A DNA stretch of 64,000 nucleotides from Azospirillum sp. SYSU D00513 (GCF_017356015.1 NZ_JAFIQV010000033.1:17966-81965), one strand, 5' to 3'. Counted from the stretch's first letter, positions 54,074-62,036 are shown. Notes: generated by a model from the letters alone, not told the origin. A program made the numbers and translations.

Positions 54074-54465
54074 CGTCTCGACCTCCGTCGGGCCAAAGGG
54101 CGTTTGCCCTCCAGCGCGGCGATTTTCTCCTCCAGCAACTCGTTGGCCATAGTGATCTCGCCAACCTTGGCCTTCAGGCGCGCGATCTCCCCATCACGTT
54201 CGTCGCGTTTCCGCTCCTTCATGGCCGACGCGGCCGACGCCAGGGCGCGCTCACGCCACTCGGACAGGCGCGCCACGGTGACGTTCAACTCGCGGGCAAC
54301 CACCTCCAGCGGCTCGCCGCGCAGAAGACGCGTAACCGCGGTCAGCTTGCGTTGCGCGGAGAACCGCTGGGGAGCGCGGGCCTCCGCGCCCAAGGGGGCG
54401 CCTGCGCCAGCGTTGTGGGCGCGCTCCGGCGCCCCCTCGGGCTTACGCCCCTGTTCCTCGTTCAT
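54070..54465 (-). CDS. IS3-family OrfA
   Basis: A 131-residue OrfA. FSAQRKLTAVTRLLRGEPLE, then VARELNVTVARLSEWRERAL is the helix-turn-helix; IARLKAKVGEITMANELLEE is the leucine-zipper helix that follows. It ends in an ATGA overlap with orfB, the usual coupling in this group. Intact, but the partner is disrupted. Confidence 0.85.
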   Translation of the reverse strand: MNEEQGRKPEGAPERAHNAGAGAPLGAEARAPQRFSAQRKLTAVTRLLRGEPLEVVARELNVTVARLSEWRERALASAASAMKERKRDERDGEIARLKAKVGEITMANELLEEKIAALEGKRPLARRRSRR

Positions 54466-54527
54466 CTTCTGACCTCCGGTTGCGGTTCATTTTACCGCAG
54501 CCAGCTGTCTCATCGAACCGGGCAGCA

Positions 54528-54759
54528 CCCCATGGTCGTCCTGAACCGGCTGAAGCCGCGGGCGCTCGACAACGCTGAGACTAAGCGCTCGCTCACCAGG
54601 AAGGGGGCCGACTTGTGCCCCGTCGAGCTGCCAGACCTGAACGAGGTTCACCGCGCCTATGACATCGAGGTCGGCGTCATTGAGGTGGACGGCGCCAAGG
54701 CGTCCGACGACATTGAGGCGCTGTGGGCGTACCTGCGCAAGCGGCTGGGGATTGCGTGA
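54528..54759 (+). pseudogene. C-terminal remnant of a second ParA-family ATPase
   Basis: The open frame coming out of the IS reads VVLNRLKPRALDNAETKRSL ... LCPVELPDLNEVHRAYDIEV ... DDIEALWAYLRKRLGIA and stops at 54759. LNR-x-KPR with a later V-E-x-x-D-G-x-K-A-x-D-E/D-I is the usual ParA C-terminus. The ATP-binding N-terminal half is absent, cut off at the IS boundary. It differs from the par cassette at 33976, so this replicon has met a second partition locus. Confidence 0.65.
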
Positions 54760-54880
54760 TGAAGCTGGTCAAGAAGGGGCAACTGCTCGACAGGCGGGCT
54801 GATGTGGTGGCTGCGGCGCGCGGAGAGGTGCGGCCGGACGAGCCCATCAAAATTCTCCAGATGGAGAACTTTGAGCAGGC
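54759..54880 (+). pseudogene. 5' fragment of the gene after the second parA
   Basis: ATG 54759 overlaps the parA-remnant stop (TGATG). The 40 residues begin MKLVKKGQLLDRRADVVAA and run to MENFEQ, where the second IS3-family element starts. By position it would be the ParA partner protein, but it is too short to assign. Confidence 0.5.
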
Positions 54881-54933
54881 TGAACCGCGCCGGGTTTCCC
54901 GGAGGCTCCATTTTCTGAAGGAGTGGGGTCATC

Positions 54934-55263
54934 ATGACGAAGCAAGCATCACCCAAATACGCCCCTGAAGTCCGCGAGCGCGCGGTTCGGATGGTGTTCG
55001 AGCATGAAGGCGAGCACGCCTCGCAATGGGCGGCGATCAGCTCGATCGCGTCGAAGGTCGGCTGCAATCCCGAGACGCTGCGGAATTGGGTCCGGCAGGC
55101 CGAGCGCGACCAGGGCAAACGGCCTGGCCCGACGACGGATGAGCAGGAGCGGATCAAGGCGCTGGAACGCGAGGTCCGGGAACTGCGCCAGGCCAACGAG
55201 ATCCTTCGCAAGGCCTCGGCGTATTTCGCCCAGGCGGAGCTCGACCGCCCGTTCAGGAAATGA
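54934..55263 (+). CDS. IS3-family OrfA
   Basis: A 109-residue OrfA. YAPEVRERAVRMVFEHEGEH and VGCNPETLRNWVRQAERDQG form the helix-turn-helix; IKALEREVRELRQANEILRK is the leucine-zipper helix. The stop overlaps an ATG of orfB (ATGA), where programmed frameshifting would normally give OrfAB. Confidence 0.88.
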   Translation: MTKQASPKYAPEVRERAVRMVFEHEGEHASQWAAISSIASKVGCNPETLRNWVRQAERDQGKRPGPTTDEQERIKALEREVRELRQANEILRKASAYFAQAELDRPFRK

Positions 55264-56229
55264 TCGCCTTCATCGATGATGCATCGCGCCGCCCACGGGG
55301 TCGAGCCGATCTGCAAAGTGCTGCCGATCGCCCCGTCGACCTACCGCGCCCATGCCGCCCGCCGGGCCGATCCGTCAAAGGCACCAGCCCGTTCGCGAAG
55401 CGACGCGGAGCTGAGTGTGGCTCTCCAACGGGTCTGGGATGAGAACTTCCAGGTCTATGGGGTGCGGAAAATCTGGCGGCAGTTGCGGCGGGAGGGCATG
55501 GAGGTGGCGCGCTGCACGGTGGCTCGGCTGATGCGGCAGATGGGCCTGAAGGGTGCGGTGCGCGGCAAGGCGGTGCGGACCACGATCAGCGATAAGGCTA
55601 CGGCTTGCCCCCTTTGCGGCGGCAGCGGTTCCGATACGGAACCGCGAGAGCCCGCGGACCGGGTGAACCGTCGGTTCCAAGCGCCACACCCGAATGCCTT
55701 GTGGGTCGCGGACTTCACTTACGTCGCCACCTGGCAGGGCTTCGTCTACGTGGCCTTCGTCGTCGACACCTTCGCCCGCCGGATCGTAGCTGCGCTGGCC
55801 CTTCGGGCTCGGCTGGCGGGTGTCGCGCACAGCCCACGCCGGCTTCGTGCTGGATGCCCTGGAGCAAGCGCTTCACGACCGCCGGCCGGCCAAGGGCGGC
55901 GGACTCATTCACCATAGCGACCGTGGGTCGCAATACGTTGCTATTCGGTACACCGAGCGTCTTACCGAGGCCGGCGTCGAATCCTCCGTGGGCAGCGTCG
56001 GCGACAGCTACGACAACGCCTGGGCGAGACGATCAATGGCCTCTACAAGACCGAGCTGATCCGGCGCTGCGGGCCGTGACGCACCCTGAAAGCCGTGGAG
56101 TTCGCCACCCTGGAATGGGTGGATGGGTTCAACCATCGGCGTCTCCTCGCACCCATCGGCAACATTCCTCCCGCCGAGGCCGAGGCGCGCTACTATGCCC
56201 AAGCGGAGGACGTCGCCAGGGCGGCGTGA
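55260..56229 (+). pseudogene. IS3-family OrfB with multiple frameshifts
   Basis: The protein is recognisable over three frames: MIAFIDD then, after an extra base near 55281, HRAAHGVEPICKVLPIAPST, ALWVADFTYVATWQGFVYVA and FARRIVAA. It shifts again near 55810 to SRTAHAGFVLDALEQAL and HHSDRGSQYVAIRYTERL, and again near 56030 to ETINGLYKTELIRRCGP, a TGA where Trp is expected, and TLEWVDGFNHRRLLAPIGN. At least three frameshifts and one stop, so no active transposase. Confidence 0.85.
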
Positions 56230-56268
56230 CTCAACACAAACTGCCTCCGGAAAACCCGGCGCGGTTCA

Positions 56269-56465
56269 GCGCGGCGGCCCGGGTCGGCCTGCCGGAGGCT
56301 CTGTCGCCGCATTGGCTGCGCCACGCCCACGCCTCCCACGCCCTCGACAACCAGGCGCCGATCCACTTGGTGAAGGAGACCCTCGGCCACGCCTCCATCG
56401 CCACGACGGGCAAATACCTGCATGTGCGGCCCAACAACAGCTCCGCCCTGGCGCTCAAGGTCTGA
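56269..56465 (+). pseudogene. C-terminal tail of a tyrosine recombinase
   Basis: About 65 residues reading LSPHWLRHAHASHALDNQ (HxxR), KETLGHASIATTGKYLHV (His and catalytic Tyr) and ending SSALALKV. The N-terminal part is missing at the IS boundary. It is not the same protein as the recombinase at 38901, whose tail reads differently. Confidence 0.75.
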
Positions 56466-56481
56466 AACGGGAGACGACGGC

Positions 56482-56709
56482 ATGACCACGACGATCTGGA
56501 CCACGCGGCACGCCGTGGCGCGGGCGCACGGCTGCGATCTGACCGTGCTGTGGCGCGGGCCCGACAGCTGGGCCTGGATCGTGACTGTGGTCGGCGCTCA
56601 GGTGGACGCCGGCGTGACCCGCTCCCTGGAGCGCGCCCAGAGCGCAGCCCTGGAGGCTGCCCGCCGGCATGCCCTCGGCGGTGGGCAGATCCAGCTGGAC
56701 ATGTTTTAA
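56482..56709 (+). CDS. Small hypothetical protein
   Basis: A 75-residue protein (TTTIWTTRHAVARAHGCDLT; LERAQSAALEAARRHALGGG; ends IQLDMF). ATG 56482 has CGGGAG upstream. It starts just after the recombinase tail. Helical C-terminus, no signal peptide, no recognised family. Codon use is like the neighbours. Confidence 0.6.
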   Translation: MTTTIWTTRHAVARAHGCDLTVLWRGPDSWAWIVTVVGAQVDAGVTRSLERAQSAALEAARRHALGGGQIQLDMF

Positions 56710-56838
56710 GCCGCGCTTTCGGTGGGGCGGATGGAGCTGGTTCGGTCGTCGCATGCCGCCAACTGGCCTGGGGCGCGCTTGATAGCGCTCGGACCGTTTT
56801 CCCGGAATGCCACGCTACGGCTCGTTCACAGGAAGAAG

Positions 56839-56869
56839 GGACGGACCACGGGGGGCCTGTGGTCCGTCC
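56839..56869. terminator. Strong hairpin in the intergenic region
   Basis: A perfect 11-bp inverted repeat GGACGGACCAC / GTGGTCCGTCC with a 9-base loop, about 130 bp after the gene at 56482. No long T-run follows on the plus strand, so terminator function is likely but not certain. The rest of 56710-57008 shows nothing I can name. Confidence 0.5.
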
Positions 56870-57008
56870 GAGTGCCCTTTAGAGGCGAGCACCGACAAGA
56901 CGCGGTACAGCCTCTTTTACGTTGTCGCGTAGACCCTGGATCAGTGATCGGGGTTCGGCAGCAAGGCGGCGGGCCCGCCCGGCCCTGCCAGTTTCATGGA
57001 GCCGGTCG

Positions 57009-57239
57009 TCACGCTTCGTGCGCGCGCTGTCGGGCGAATGGGCTGCGCAGCCGCGGCCCGAATGCAGCGGTTCGGGACTGCCGCCAGAGCGCGGTGTTGC
57101 CGACGCTGCTGCCGCTCACCGTGGCGTCCCGCACGGCTTGCTGCTGGTGCAGCCAGGCGGACAGGTTCTGCTCGAATGCGGTCGCCTCGCGCGGGTCGGC
57201 AACGTCGAGTTCGATGGAGGCGTTGAGCACCATTCTCAT
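57009..57239 (-). CDS. Small hypothetical protein
   Basis: A 76-residue frame: MRMVLNASIELDVADPREAT, then AFEQNLSAWLHQQQAVRDAT and VSGSSVGNTALW. AGGAGAGG precedes the ATG. The mix of beta then helix is protein-like. Unrecognised. The opposite strand also has open frames, so doubt remains. Confidence 0.45.
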   Translation of the reverse strand: MRMVLNASIELDVADPREATAFEQNLSAWLHQQQAVRDATVSGSSVGNTALWRQSRTAAFGPRLRSPFARQRAHEA

Positions 57240-57722
57240 GGCCGCGTTTCCTCTCCTGCTGATCGGTTGGCAGCGTGCGGATCCGCATGCCGCCAGCGCT
57301 CACGGCGGGGCGGGCGCCAGGACTCCATCTGTGCCGGCGAAGCACGGCGTGAAGAGGGAGGGGGCAGGGATGCGGAATCGCCATGGCGGAGACACCAGAC
57401 CATCCAGAAAATGGAAGCGGCGGAGGCCCCGCTGGGAGGGCTCCGCCGCTCGTGTGTTGCGCGCCGCGCTGCCAAGGGGACGAGCCGCGCGCTCTCGGCC
57501 GTTGCTTGCATGACGCTGGTGACGTTCCGAGTGAGACCAGCCGCGCTCATCTGTCCCGTGTGGGACAACCCCGCGCGAGGGAAAGGGGTCTCAGGCCGGT
57601 GCGCCTGGGCTGCGTCGTGGAAGCCGGGCCATGGGGGCTGATCGGTGGATCAAACCTCTCCTGCTCGTGGTGAAGGGAGAATGCCGGCGGTTCGGCCCGG
57701 AAACCGCAGGGACTTGCCGTCC
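57240..57722. other. Non-coding region with a terminator-like hairpin
   Basis: About 480 bp. GCGGTT / AACCGC pair at about 57682-57706 just after the stop of the exported-protein gene at 57723, likely its terminator on the minus strand. No other gene or repeat is supported here. Confidence 0.45.
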
Positions 57723-58058
57723 TCAGTGAGCCTCGGCGCGCAGGCCGACGATGCCCGCGTCGGAGAGCTGGGGAGCCGACACCACCGGCGTGGCAACGAT
57801 GGCCGAGGAGGCGGACAGGCCGAGCTTGCCGCGGGCGAAGGTCAGCTGGTCTTGTGCCTGGCCCTGGTAGCCCCGGGCGTTCAGCGAGCGGGCGGCGTTC
57901 AGCGCCGGGATGGCGGCCTCGCGGGTGTCGCGGTCGGCGACCTGGCTGGCAACCTGCGCCTCGGAGAGCTGCGAGCCGAAGTCGGCGGCGAAGCCCGTGC
58001 CTGACAGCAGGGCGACGGTGGACAGAGCGGCGGCGGCGATCGTGGTGCGGATGGTCAT
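57723..58058 (-). CDS. Small exported protein, paralogue 1 of 3
   Basis: A 111-residue protein with a signal peptide (TIRTTIAAAALSTVALLSGT, cut after GFAA) and a mature part DFGSQLSEAQVASQVADRDT, a helix QGQAQDQLTFARGKLGLSAS and a conserved end VGLRAEAH. I do not recognise the family. It is tandem with two paralogues at 58171 and 58729. GGAG lies about eight bases before the ATG. Probably periplasmic. Confidence 0.8.
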   Translation of the reverse strand: MTIRTTIAAAALSTVALLSGTGFAADFGSQLSEAQVASQVADRDTREAAIPALNAARSLNARGYQGQAQDQLTFARGKLGLSASSAIVATPVVSAPQLSDAGIVGLRAEAH

Positions 58059-58110
58059 TAGAAGTCTCCGAGGTTACAGCCCCCTTGAGGGTGTGGGGGT
58101 GAGGTGGCGG

Positions 58111-58129
58111 CCGGCGTCATGCCGGCCGT
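58111..58129. repeat. Hairpin between tandem paralogues
   Basis: GGCCGGCGTCATGCCGGCC, an inverted repeat lying between the genes at 57723 and 58171. A closely related hairpin, GGCCGGTGTCGTTCCGGCC, lies at 58578-58596 between the genes at 58171 and 58729. Probably terminator or processing stems copied with the gene duplications. Confidence 0.6.
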
Positions 58130-58170
58130 GAGGGAAGACTGCTGCTCGTTTCAGATGAAAGCCGGTGCGA

Positions 58171-58521
58171 TCAGTGCGCTTCGGCGCGCAGACCGATGAT
58201 GCCGTTGTCGATCGGCTGGACCGCCGCGCCCTGGGAGCTGGCGACCACCGGGGTGGCGATGACGGCTGAGGAGTTGGACAGGCCGAGCTTGGCGCGAGCG
58301 TAGGTCAGGTAGTCCTGCACCTGCTCCTGAGCGCCCCAGGCGCTGAAGGACTGCGCAGCGTTCAGCGCCGGCGCTACCGCCTCGCGGGTCTCCCGGTCAA
58401 CCTGCTGGCTGGCGACCTGCGCCTCGTTCAGCTGAGTGCCGAAGTCGGCGGCGAAGGCGGTGCCCGACAGCAGGGCGACGGTGGAGAGCGCGGCGGCGGC
58501 GATGGTGGTGCGGATGGTCAT
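58171..58521 (-). CDS. Small exported protein, paralogue 2 of 3
   Basis: A 116-residue protein with the same signal peptide as its neighbours (cut after AFAA) and mature part DFGTQLNEAQVASQQVDRET, then SFSAWGAQEQVQDYLTYARA, KLGLSNSSAVIATPVV and the end IGLRAEAH. AAGGAG lies about seven bases before the ATG. Middle member of the tandem family. Confidence 0.82.
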   Translation of the reverse strand: MTIRTTIAAAALSTVALLSGTAFAADFGTQLNEAQVASQQVDRETREAVAPALNAAQSFSAWGAQEQVQDYLTYARAKLGLSNSSAVIATPVVASSQGAAVQPIDNGIIGLRAEAH

Positions 58522-58728
58522 GGAAGGTCTCCTTGGAGGTTGCGCCCCCTTAGCGGTGCGCCGGGGACTGAGGGGATGGCCGGTGTCGTTCCGGCCGTGA
58601 GAGAAAGCTACGAGTTCTCCGCGTTGCGATAAACGCTCAATGCGGAAGCATACTGTTCATGAACTGAGAACAATGCGGCGGAGGCCTGGAAGGGAAGCGA
58701 TAGGCCCCCGCCGCTGCGGTCTGGAGGG

Positions 58729-59298
58729 TCAGTGCGCTTCGGGGCGCAGCCCGACGAGGCCGCTGTCCTGCGCAACCTGGAGTGCGGCACCGGAGGCGAC
58801 GACCGGCTGGGCGGTCTGGGCCTGGGTGACCGGCAGGCCCAGCTTGCCGCGGGTAAAGTTCAGGTACTGCTGCGCCTTCGCCTGATTGCCGCCCTGGGCA
58901 TAGCCCTCGGCCGCGCTGAGGTGGATGGTGGCGATCTCACGGGTTTCGCCGGCGGCGCCGGCGGCTTTCGCCCTGGCCTCGCTCAGCTGCCGGTCGAAGC
59001 CCTCGACCGCCTGGGGAGCGGCGACCACCGGGGTGGCGATGATGGCCGTGTCGGAGAGGCCGAGCTTGGCACGGGCGTAGCTCAAGTAGTCCTGCGCCTT
59101 GTCCTGGGCGCCCCAGGCGCTGAAGGACTGGGCAGCGCTCAGAGCGGGTATCACCGCCTCGCGGGTTTCCCGGTCGACCTGATGACTGGCAGCCTGGGCT
59201 TCGGAGAGCTGCGAGCCGAAGTCGGCGGCGAAGGCGGTGCCGGACAGCAGCGCAACGGTGGACAGGGCGGCGGCGGCGATGGCGTTGCGGATGGTCAT
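58729..59298 (-). CDS. Small exported protein with duplicated domain, paralogue 3 of 3
   Basis: A 189-residue protein. It has the same signal peptide, then two related helical repeats: FGSQLSEAQAASHQVDRETR with WGAQDKAQDYLSYARAKLGL, and FDRQLSEARAKAAGAAGETR with QGGNQAKAQQYLNFTRGKLG. It ends VGLRPEAH. CAGGAG precedes ATG 59298. It is divergent from the OhrR-like regulator; control by that protein is inferred. Confidence 0.82.
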   Translation of the reverse strand: MTIRNAIAAAALSTVALLSGTAFAADFGSQLSEAQAASHQVDRETREAVIPALSAAQSFSAWGAQDKAQDYLSYARAKLGLSDTAIIATPVVAAPQAVEGFDRQLSEARAKAAGAAGETREIATIHLSAAEGYAQGGNQAKAQQYLNFTRGKLGLPVTQAQTAQPVVASGAALQVAQDSGLVGLRPEAH

Positions 59299-59419
59299 GA
59301 TGGATCTCCTGATTGGCCCCATGGGGCCCGGGTTGGTCGCCGTCGCCCTCGTGGCGCCGGCTAGTTCGTTCTGGTGTTTCGGTGGCGACCGTCGATCGCC
59401 GTGAGGAAAACATACGCAG

Positions 59420-59508
59420 CGATTATGTCGTGTGCGATAGTGATGTGCGCATCAAAGCCGACTGGCTGCCATGCACATTTGTCGATGTCGATTACATCGT
59501 GCGCGATA
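59420..59508. promoter_or_regulatory. 20-bp direct repeat pair in the divergent promoter region
   Basis: CGATTATGTCGTGTGCGATA (59420-59439) and CGATTACATCGTGCGCGATA (59489-59508) match at 17 of 20 positions, 69 bp apart. The second overlaps a CGATGT-CGATT-ACATCG dyad. They lie between the exported-protein gene and the OhrR-like gene, where a MarR-type regulator would bind. Confidence 0.65.
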
Positions 59509-59537
59509 TATAAATGCCTGTTCGCCAGGAGGCCGCC

Positions 59538-59993
59538 ATGACCCACGATGCTCCGAACCTCGACGAGTTCCTCTGCTTCGCCATCCATTCCACCGCGCGC
59601 GCGATCAACCGCGCCGCCAAGCCGTTGCTGGATGAACTCGGGCTTACCTACCCGCAGTATCTCGTCATGGTTGTGCTCTGGGCCGAGGACGACCAGACCG
59701 TTGGCCAGATCGGCGAGAAGCTGTTCCTGGAATCCAGCACGCTGACGCCGCTGCTGAAGAGGCTGGAGCAGGCCGGCTACGTGCGCCGCGCCCGCGATGC
59801 CGCCGACGAACGTCTTGTGCGCGTCCGGCTGACCGAAACCGGCCGTGCGCTGGGCCACAGGTCGGACTGCACGTCGAAGCTCCTGCGCAAAGTCCTGCAG
59901 GGCAACGAGGTCCGCGAACTCAGGGACCGGGTCGTCTCCCTGAGGGAGCGGGTGCGCGCCGCCGAACGTGACGACGCGCTCCCCACTGATTGA
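59538..59993 (+). CDS. ohrR: MarR-family regulator, OhrR-like
   Basis: A 151-residue MarR-type repressor closest to OhrR. LDEFLCFAIHSTARAINRA has the redox Cys at residue 13; LLDELGLTYPQYLVMVVLW and LESSTLTPLLKRLEQAGYVR form the winged helix. OhrR senses organic peroxides by oxidation of that Cys. ATG 59538 follows CAGGAGG; ATG 59514 is less likely. No ohr peroxidase gene is nearby. Likely controls itself and the divergent exported-protein gene, which is inferred. Confidence 0.85.
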   Translation: MTHDAPNLDEFLCFAIHSTARAINRAAKPLLDELGLTYPQYLVMVVLWAEDDQTVGQIGEKLFLESSTLTPLLKRLEQAGYVRRARDAADERLVRVRLTETGRALGHRSDCTSKLLRKVLQGNEVRELRDRVVSLRERVRAAERDDALPTD

Positions 59994-60859
59994 CCAGTGC
60001 CGCGCGGCTTTGCTCGGAACGGTTTAGTCAATCAGTCTCATACCCGGCGCCTTCCCCCTCATGCTGATCTTGTCGCCACGAAACCTGCCGAAGCGTTTGG
60101 GTGACAGGCAGTGTGCTCTCAACGCTTGGCGGATCGTAAGAACGTGAACGCACCCGAGACGTAGCGTGTCCGTCCACCCCTCTTATTCAGGGAAGCCCCC
60201 AAACCATTCGTGGAAGCGTGCCAAGTGCCTCGAACGCCGTCCCGGTGGGTCCACAGGGCGACGGCCCTTCGCCGCGCTCTGTGGGCGCGCTACGGGCCTC
60301 CGCGCCCTATGGACTACCGGGACGGCTCAGCCTTTGCCCGACCACCTGCAGGTTTTCGAAAGCGCCTATGGTGGCCAGAGCGCGCCTCAAATGCATCATC
60401 CTTGCATCATTACCATGTCACGTTTGCACGATATTCGCCTCAGTTAGCATCATTCTTGCGCAATACCCGATGAGCGTTGCTCATCGGGGTCAGTTAGGAC
60501 CCCCTGGCCGGCCATTTTGGCCGTCCTGCACGCCCCGGACAGGGATCGTTTTCCCTTAACTCGGTCGCTACACCATACGCACCCTACCGGGTGGCATAAA
60601 CCATTGAAGGCATTGAAATTTTTCTGGGTGCTGTGGCTAGCTTTGTAGTGGTTCAACACTACGCTTACGGTGGTAAGCTCTTGATATTGTTGCATTACGC
60701 AGCACTACAGCAACACTACGGAGGCCCTCTTGACCATCTTGCCTGTAGCAACGGCCGAAAGAAGGCCATTTTGGTAGGGGGCTGGGAGGATTTGCGATGA
60801 CACCGACCCTGGTCCTGTGGCCCCACCAGAAGGACGTTCAGATCGCGGCATACCGCCCA
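59994..60859. other. Long non-coding region with hairpins and CACTAC words
   Basis: About 870 bp without a supported gene. A perfect 10-bp stem (CCCGATGAGC / GCTCATCGGG, 3-base loop) lies at 60466-60488. GTAGTG-GTTCAA-CACTAC is at 60645-60662, and CAACACTACG occurs twice (about 60653 and 60712). Composition is more AT-rich from 60600 on. Its function is unknown. Confidence 0.45.
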
Positions 60860-61240
60860 TCAGGCCCGCTCGACGGAACCACCGTTCTCAACCCATTCCT
60901 TGAAGGCGCCGAGATTGCGGACATCGCGATAACCGAGATCCTGCAGGGATTTGCCGGCCAGTGCCGACCGGCCACCCGAGGCGCAGTAGAGGATCACGGT
61001 CCGGTTACGGTCGAATGCCGGATCATGGTAGGGCGACTCTGGATCGGCCCGGAATTCCAGCATCCCACGCGACACGTTCACGGCGCCGGCGATTTTGCCA
61101 TCTGCCGCCAGTTCCGGCGGGTCACGTACGTCGAGCACCAAGGCATTGCCCTGCGCCACCAGAGCAGCCGCTTCCTCGTGGCTGATCCGCGGCACTGAGG
61201 CATTGGCAGCCGCAAGCATCTCCTTGATAGAGGTCGGCAT
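60860..61240 (-). CDS. Rhodanese-like domain protein
   Basis: A 126-residue single rhodanese domain. Active-site Cys 86 lies in VILYCASGGRSALAGKSLQD; NALVLDVRDPPELAADGKIA and GAVNVSRGMLEFRAD are family motifs. Rhodaneses carry sulfur from persulfide donors; substrate unknown. ATG 61240 is preceded by GGGGTGAG. It follows the 36-residue membrane peptide by 46 bp, probably as one operon. Confidence 0.88.
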   Translation of the reverse strand: MPTSIKEMLAAANASVPRISHEEAAALVAQGNALVLDVRDPPELAADGKIAGAVNVSRGMLEFRADPESPYHDPAFDRNRTVILYCASGGRSALAGKSLQDLGYRDVRNLGAFKEWVENGGSVERA

Positions 61241-61286
61241 CTCACCCCTCCCATGTTCCAAGACCGCACGGTCGGACAGCTCGATC

Positions 61287-61397
61287 CTAGATGAGCCAAT
61301 CCAAAAGGGCGGAGAGAACCACGATGATGGTGACAGCGAAGATGATGAACCCAAGGGGGCCTATTCCATGCCCGTTATCGCCAGCGATCCTGTTCAT
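61287..61397 (-). CDS. 36-residue membrane peptide
   Basis: MNRIAGDNGHGIGPLGFIIF then AVTIIVVLSALLDWLI. A polar start is followed by one hydrophobic membrane helix (about residues 15-36). AAGGAGATGGATC stands before the ATG with good spacing. It lies just upstream of the rhodanese gene. Too short to be called by most gene finders. Perhaps a small subunit or regulator. Confidence 0.65.
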   Translation of the reverse strand: MNRIAGDNGHGIGPLGFIIFAVTIIVVLSALLDWLI

Positions 61398-61430
61398 GAT
61401 CCATCTCCTTTCCGAGCTGGATGCGGAGAG

Positions 61431-61462
61431 AAAAAGGCTGCCGGGCGGCACCCGACAGCCTT
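61431..61462 (-). terminator. Intrinsic terminator upstream of the membrane-peptide operon
   Basis: AAGGCTGCCGGG / CCCGACAGCCTT (one mismatch, 5-base loop), followed on the minus strand by five T. It lies 34 bases before the membrane-peptide ATG, and no minus-strand gene lies upstream of it. It therefore ends either a small RNA or a leader (attenuation). Confidence 0.7.
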
Positions 61463-61615
61463 CAAGTCTGCTGTGCTGTACCTGATCTGTACGATATCAC
61501 AGATTATCAGTTAGACTGACTGTTCAAGAGAGGGAGACGCCTCTAGACGACACTCCCGAGCTAGAAGTTGCGACCCCGAAAGCTTTGGGCATCGATGGTG
61601 AATGGGAGGATCGCT

Positions 61616-61822
61616 GTGGATCTGCTCCTAACGGACGACCAGAAGCACTGGCTGCTCTCCGCGCATCCTGACACCTGGGAGCTGAAGCGCCATTCCGATG
61701 ATGATGTGGTTATGGGCTGCATCAGGCACGGGCTCGTCACGAACATCGACTTGGTGGCGACACGCTGGCGGCTCACGGCAAAGGGCGGCGAGGTGGTGCG
61801 TGAATTGCGCGAGACGGCTTAA
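61616..61822 (+). CDS. Small hypothetical protein
   Basis: A 68-residue protein starting at GTG 61616 with GGGAGG seven bases upstream: VDLLLTDDQKHWLLSAHPDT, then MGCIRHGLVTNIDLVATRWR and TAKGGEVVRELRETA. The middle resembles a winged helix (recognition-like turn, then a W-R-L-T strand). No family assigned. The reading frame extends to 61568. Confidence 0.6.
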   Translation: MDLLLTDDQKHWLLSAHPDTWELKRHSDDDVVMGCIRHGLVTNIDLVATRWRLTAKGGEVVRELRETA

Positions 61823-61933
61823 CTGCTCCCGTGTGTTCCATTAGGGTCTAGGCCCGCTCGCCGAACCTGTCCCGTAATCCAGAACCGACCCAAACGGGGC
61901 ACGGGACCCCGCTGTTCCCGTGTCTCGCTGGAA

Positions 61934-61951
61934 CGTCCTGTTTGGGTATGC
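61934..61951 (-). repeat. 18-bp inverted repeat, left copy
   Basis: CGTCCTGTTTGGGTATGC here is matched exactly, inverted, at 63098-63115 (GCATACCCAAACAGGACG). A TTTATCT word follows both. The pair brackets 1.18 kb that carries three small genes. Confidence 0.7.
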
Positions 61952-62036
61952 GCAGATAAAACAAGAGCCTGTGGGGATGCCCAAGGCACCCCATCTACAG
62001 ACATGAGTGTCCGACGCTACAGCAAGGGCGGCCACC

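Larger units (their letters stand above)
53118..54527 (-). mobile_element. IS3-family element, first copy (decayed)
   Basis: About 1.4 kb carrying orfA and an interrupted orfB, both on the minus strand. The ends share an imperfect inverted repeat: TGCGGCCCGGAAATGAGACA at the left and, read inward from the right, TGCTGCCCGGTTCGATGAGA. I see no target duplication. It separates the fds operon from the parA remnant. Confidence 0.7.
54881..56268 (+). mobile_element. IS3-family element, second copy (decayed)
   Basis: A 1388-bp element with terminal inverted repeats TGAACCGCGCCGGGTTTCCC on the left and the complement of GGAAAACCCGGCGCGGTTCA on the right, 26 bases with one mismatch. orfA is intact, orfB is not. 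No target duplication is visible, and the flanking genes (parA partner versus recombinase tail) do not match, so a deletion or recombination has probably occurred at one end. Confidence 0.85.

Noticed and set aside
60166..60559. Several overlapping plus-strand frames of about 90-110 codons
   Set aside because: They overlap in all three frames with no ribosome site and no coherent protein pattern.
60797..61198. A 133-codon plus-strand frame opposite the rhodanese
   Set aside because: Antisense to the rhodanese gene, which has an intact active-site loop.
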